This document shows positions 40,205-42,000 of a DNA stretch of 42,000 nucleotides, one piece after another. The stretch is taken from positions 1 to 42,000 of the IMG/VR virus record IMGVR_UViG_3300045970_000883; one strand, written 5' to 3'. The stretch comes from a virus. Under the pieces are notes generated by a model. It ran no database searches. It worked only from the letters and a program-made list of their open reading frames with translations, and was not told where the DNA came from. Every line of letters starts with the position of its first letter. Positions within the stretch are counted from its first letter, which is position 1. Made by a program: the position numbers and the translations under genes.

Positions 40205-41010
40205 TCGACACGACGTTCCTGACGAAGCTCGAGATGCTTGCCGTCGCCGCGAACCGGCAGACGATCATCACCCCCGACCACCGGACCTTCCTCTACCGCC
40301 CCGACCTCGACCGCTACGAGGAGCTCGAGCGCGTCGTGAAGCAGACCGGCAAGGTCGCGAACGTCGCGTGCCTCGAGGCGCTCGTCCTCGAGGAAGCTCG
40401 GCGCCGCCTGAACGTCGACGGCGAGTTCATGACCGTCTGCTTCACCGAGGGCGGGGCCTTCTTCTCGCCGGACGACCGGGAGCGGCTCGACGGCTACACC
40501 TACGAGCGGGTACTGGCGCCCGAGTGGAAGACGATCCGGGACTTCAACGGGAAGGTGATGAAGCACCAGGAGTTCCTCCGGCTGCTCCAGAGCCTCCGCT
40601 GGTGCCTCCAGGCGGCCGGCCCGGTCATCCGGTCCTTCCGCTCGGTGGACGTCTCGAGGGTCGCCCGGATCGCCTCCGCGCCAACGATGGTCGACGGGAA
40701 GGCCGGCGTCACGCTGGCCGTCGAGATCGCCGCGAAGGTCCAGGGCGGCGGTGAGGCCCAGGCCTCGCAGTCGCTCCCCGGCGAGCTCGTCTTCTCCGTC
40801 CCCTACGCCCGCGGGGATCAGGTCCCTCAGACGCTCGAGGCCGAGGTCGTGATCGAGATGGCGCGCGACGGGGAAAAGGACGTCGTCCTCTTCGGCTTCA
40901 TCGTCCCGGACATCCACGCGGTGGAGCGCAACGCGAAGACGGCCGAGGTGGCTTTCTTCCGCGAAGGCCTCAAGGCCCTTCCCCGCGTCCTCGTCCTCGA
41001 GAACTTCTAA
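40201..41010 (+). CDS. DUF2303 (YfdQ) family protein
   Basis: 269 residues in a GTGA overlap. The N-terminal quarter, TIITPDHRTFLYRPDLDRYEELERVV, the central WKTIRDFNGKVMKHQEFLRLLQ and the C-terminal beta-rich SLPGELVFSVPYARGDQVPQ match the YfdQ/DUF2303 family found in many temperate phages. Its biochemical role is unknown. It is often near recombination genes. The 3' end is followed by a strongly folded RNA (41027-41099). Confidence 0.85.
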   Translation: MIDTTFLTKLEMLAVAANRQTIITPDHRTFLYRPDLDRYEELERVVKQTGKVANVACLEALVLEEARRRLNVDGEFMTVCFTEGGAFFSPDDRERLDGYTYERVLAPEWKTIRDFNGKVMKHQEFLRLLQSLRWCLQAAGPVIRSFRSVDVSRVARIASAPTMVDGKAGVTLAVEIAAKVQGGGEAQASQSLPGELVFSVPYARGDQVPQTLEAEVVIEMARDGEKDVVLFGFIVPDIHAVERNAKTAEVAFFREGLKALPRVLVLENF

Positions 41011-41125
41011 CCCCGATGAGTCACATGGGCCCCCGGAGCCGGGCGTCCCGAGAGGGACACAAACATTCTGTTCGGCGTCTCGGAAACGAGCGGGGGCCCT
41101 TTCTCTTCTCTCGGAAGGAGCAGAC
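41011..41125 (+). promoter_or_regulatory. Leader and trailer around the structured RNA
   Basis: 115 bases between the DUF2303 stop and ATG 41126. Sixteen bases before the folded element carry CGATGAGTC. After it, TTTCTCTTCTCTC could act as a termination tail, and GGAAGGAG (41113-41120) is the next gene's ribosome site. Confidence 0.5.
41027..41099 (+). ncRNA. Candidate structured RNA with three-way junction
   Basis: Helix P1: GGGCCCCCG (41027-41035) with CGGGGGCCC (41091-41099), 9 pairs. P2: GCCGGGC (41038-41044) with GTTCGGC (41070-41076), 7 pairs including two G-U. P3: GTCCC (41045-41049) with GGGAC (41054-41058) around GAGA. P4: CTCG (41079-41082) with CGAG (41087-41090) around GAAA. Both hairpin loops are GNRA. 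The 11-base bulge ACAAACATTCT (41059-41069) is the only long unpaired part. A U/C-rich tract follows, then the ribosome site of the next gene. It fits no RNA family I know; a terminator with an unusual head or a regulatory RNA are the options. Confidence 0.6.
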
Positions 41126-41548
41126 ATGCGGGTGATCTTGCAGTTCGAAATGAGGGTCTCGGCGCCGACGAAGACGACGACCGGGATTTCCCTCGAGTGC
41201 CTCGGGGTGAAGGTGGAGCGGACGGCCGGCAGCGTGCAGCGTGCCGTGGAGGACGCGCTCTCCGTCTTCGGGCACGAGCTCCGGAAGCCCCTCCTGAAGG
41301 AAGCGCGGGACGCCCGGGCTCAGACCGCCCCGCCCGGGCCGCGGACGATCATCGACAAGAACCAGGAGCCGGAGGCGGAGGACATGGGCGGGGCTCTCCC
41401 CGAGACGTTCGTCCTCCCCCCGATCACCGTGCCGGCGCTGGAGGCTCTGATGGGGCAGAGCGCGCACCAGGACCCCGACACCGATCCCGGCTCCCTCTTC
41501 CACCCCGATTCCACCCAGCACGGGCCGCTCGTCCCGCAGGTGCCGTGA
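41126..41548 (+). CDS. Hypothetical protein downstream of the structured RNA
   Basis: 140 residues from ATG 41126, with GGAAGGAG 5 bases upstream. The N-terminal half is mixed alpha/beta (MRVILQFEMRVSA, GSVQRAVEDALSVFGHEL) and the C-terminal half is Pro/Asp-rich and probably disordered (SAHQDPDTDPGSLFHPDSTQ). No family recognised. Expression may be controlled by the preceding RNA fold. Confidence 0.6.
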   Translation: MRVILQFEMRVSAPTKTTTGISLECLGVKVERTAGSVQRAVEDALSVFGHELRKPLLKEARDARAQTAPPGPRTIIDKNQEPEAEDMGGALPETFVLPPITVPALEALMGQSAHQDPDTDPGSLFHPDSTQHGPLVPQVP

Positions 41549-41637
41549 GGACGCTTCGTGGCGCGGCCCTCGTCCTGGCGCTCCTTGCGCTCGCGGCGGT
41601 CGTCCGCGTCGTCGAGGCGCTCGTCCCAAAACGCTGA
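41545..41637 (+). CDS. 30-residue single-span membrane peptide
   Basis: GTG 41545 to TGA 41637, in the GTGA overlap with the previous stop. MRTLRGAALVLALLALAAVV with a basic start and VRVVEALVPKR end is one clear membrane helix. The ribosome site is weak. It overlaps the first third of the next gene in another frame, so one of the two may be a shadow. Confidence 0.4.
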   Translation: MRTLRGAALVLALLALAAVVRVVEALVPKR

Positions 41638-41800
41638 ACCCGTCGCGTTCATAAGAAAGGGGGAGAAGACGTGGGAGTGGGACATCTGGCGACCGGACGC
41701 GGGCGAACGTCCTCCGGACGGCCCGGTCGAATGGGTCTCTTCAAGGCGAGTCGCGCGGGAAATCTGCGCGGAGCGGAATCTCAGGGTGGCGGCCCCGTGA
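41558..41800 (+). CDS. Small hypothetical protein, start uncertain
   Basis: 80 residues if it starts at GTG 41558, which has GAGGA 6 bases upstream. The first 25 residues (Arg/Ser-rich) look like a shadow of the membrane peptide. The rest (GEKTWEWDIWRPDAGERPPD, then VEWVSSRRVAREICAERN) looks like a real domain, so a later start is possible. The stop overlaps the GTG of the next gene. No family recognised. Confidence 0.5.
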   Translation: MARPSSWRSLRSRRSSASSRRSSQNAEPVAFIRKGEKTWEWDIWRPDAGERPPDGPVEWVSSRRVAREICAERNLRVAAP

Positions 41801-41991
41801 CGCTCGTGGAGCTGAAGGTCGTTCGGTACGAGCTCGAGGACCGGGAGAAGGCCCTCCTCGAGCACGAGAGGCGCGCGGCCGCTGGGAACCAGTGGGCCCA
41901 GAGGCGGGACCTGCGGGAACAGCGCCACCAGGTGGAGCTCCGGCGGGCCGAGGTGGAGCGCCGCATCCGAGCGATGGAGGGAGGGGCGTGA
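41797..41991 (+). CDS. Second copy of the 42-236 gene (overlap)
   Basis: Encodes the same 64 residues as 42-236; the one base difference is silent. It is the same gene seen at the other end of the circular overlap, not a paralogue. Confidence 0.65.
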   Translation: MTLVELKVVRYELEDREKALLEHERRAAAGNQWAQRRDLREQRHQVELRRAEVERRIRAMEGGA

Positions 41992-42000
41992 ACCTCGAGT
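41988..42000 (+). CDS. 5' end of the 233-595 gene (overlap)
   Basis: GTG 41988 and the following 10 bases repeat the start of the gene at 233. The window ends here. Confidence 0.6.

Larger units (their letters stand above)
41756..42000. repeat. Terminal direct repeat, right copy
   Basis: Matches 1-245 except position 41883 (T for G at 128). It gives a genome unit of 41,755 bp if the molecule is circular. Confidence 0.95.

Noticed and set aside
41011-41099. Hammerhead or HDV-like ribozyme
   Set aside because: CGATGAGTC and GGAAAC recall hammerhead core strings, but the CUGANGA core is changed (U4 to C) and the helices do not fit. No HDV-type double pseudoknot is visible.

Overview
The window is an almost complete, very GC-rich (roughly two thirds G+C by eye) genome of a temperate tailed phage. 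Its first 245 bases recur as its last 245 (1-245 = 41756-42000) with one silent difference (128 G, 41883 T). This is what a circular or terminally redundant genome of about 41,755 bp looks like when cut inside a gene. The virion genes point to a short-tailed (podovirus-like) particle: terminase, P22-like portal, scaffold, capsid, small head-tail adaptors, a large hub-like protein, Pro/Gly-rich and coiled-coil candidate ejection proteins, a 3168-residue polyvalent protein and a beta-helix tailspike. I see no tape measure, tail tube or sheath. The host cannot be named from sequence. It must be a GC-rich bacterium, and a tRNA-Gly(GCC) 3' half at the probable attP suggests the phage integrates into that tRNA gene.

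Layout. Lysogeny module, minus strand, 38307 to 36277: a ribbon-helix-helix (RHH) repressor candidate, a lipoprotein and a tyrosine integrase. A bidirectional terminator (36171-36192) and the attP core (36089-36135) lie beside it, the latter inside the 3' end of the endolysin gene. A divergent promoter pair at 38314-38364 separates this module from a rightward early operon (38372 to 41800, then across the cut to about 4839). The early operon holds a second RHH protein, a possible HTH regulator, an excisionase-like HTH protein, a DUF2303 protein, a strongly folded intergenic RNA (41027-41099), several tiny proteins, a replication-initiator candidate with 12-bp iterons inside its gene, a DUF5131 protein, a MazG-like protein and a PD-(D/E)XK-like nuclease.

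The late region (4861-36164, plus strand) begins with the two terminase subunits. A block of exported and membrane proteins (7054-9729), possibly part of the lysis machinery, sits between terminase and portal. Head genes, tail/connector genes, candidate internal virion proteins, the polyvalent protein, the tailspike and a GH108 endolysin follow. Most neighbours overlap by ATGA, GTGA or TTGA, so translational coupling is the rule.

The items most worth a second look are: (1) the folded RNA at 41027-41099, with a 9-bp closing helix, two GNRA hairpins and a three-way junction; (2) the polyvalent protein, which carries an intact GGDEF domain next to ParB-like, zincin and LPD38 regions; (3) the RHH switch, with two divergent promoters sharing one -35 box, apparently leaderless starts and four 9-bp repeats; (4) the lambda-O-like iterons inside the initiator gene; and (5) the tRNA-Gly attP inside the endolysin gene.
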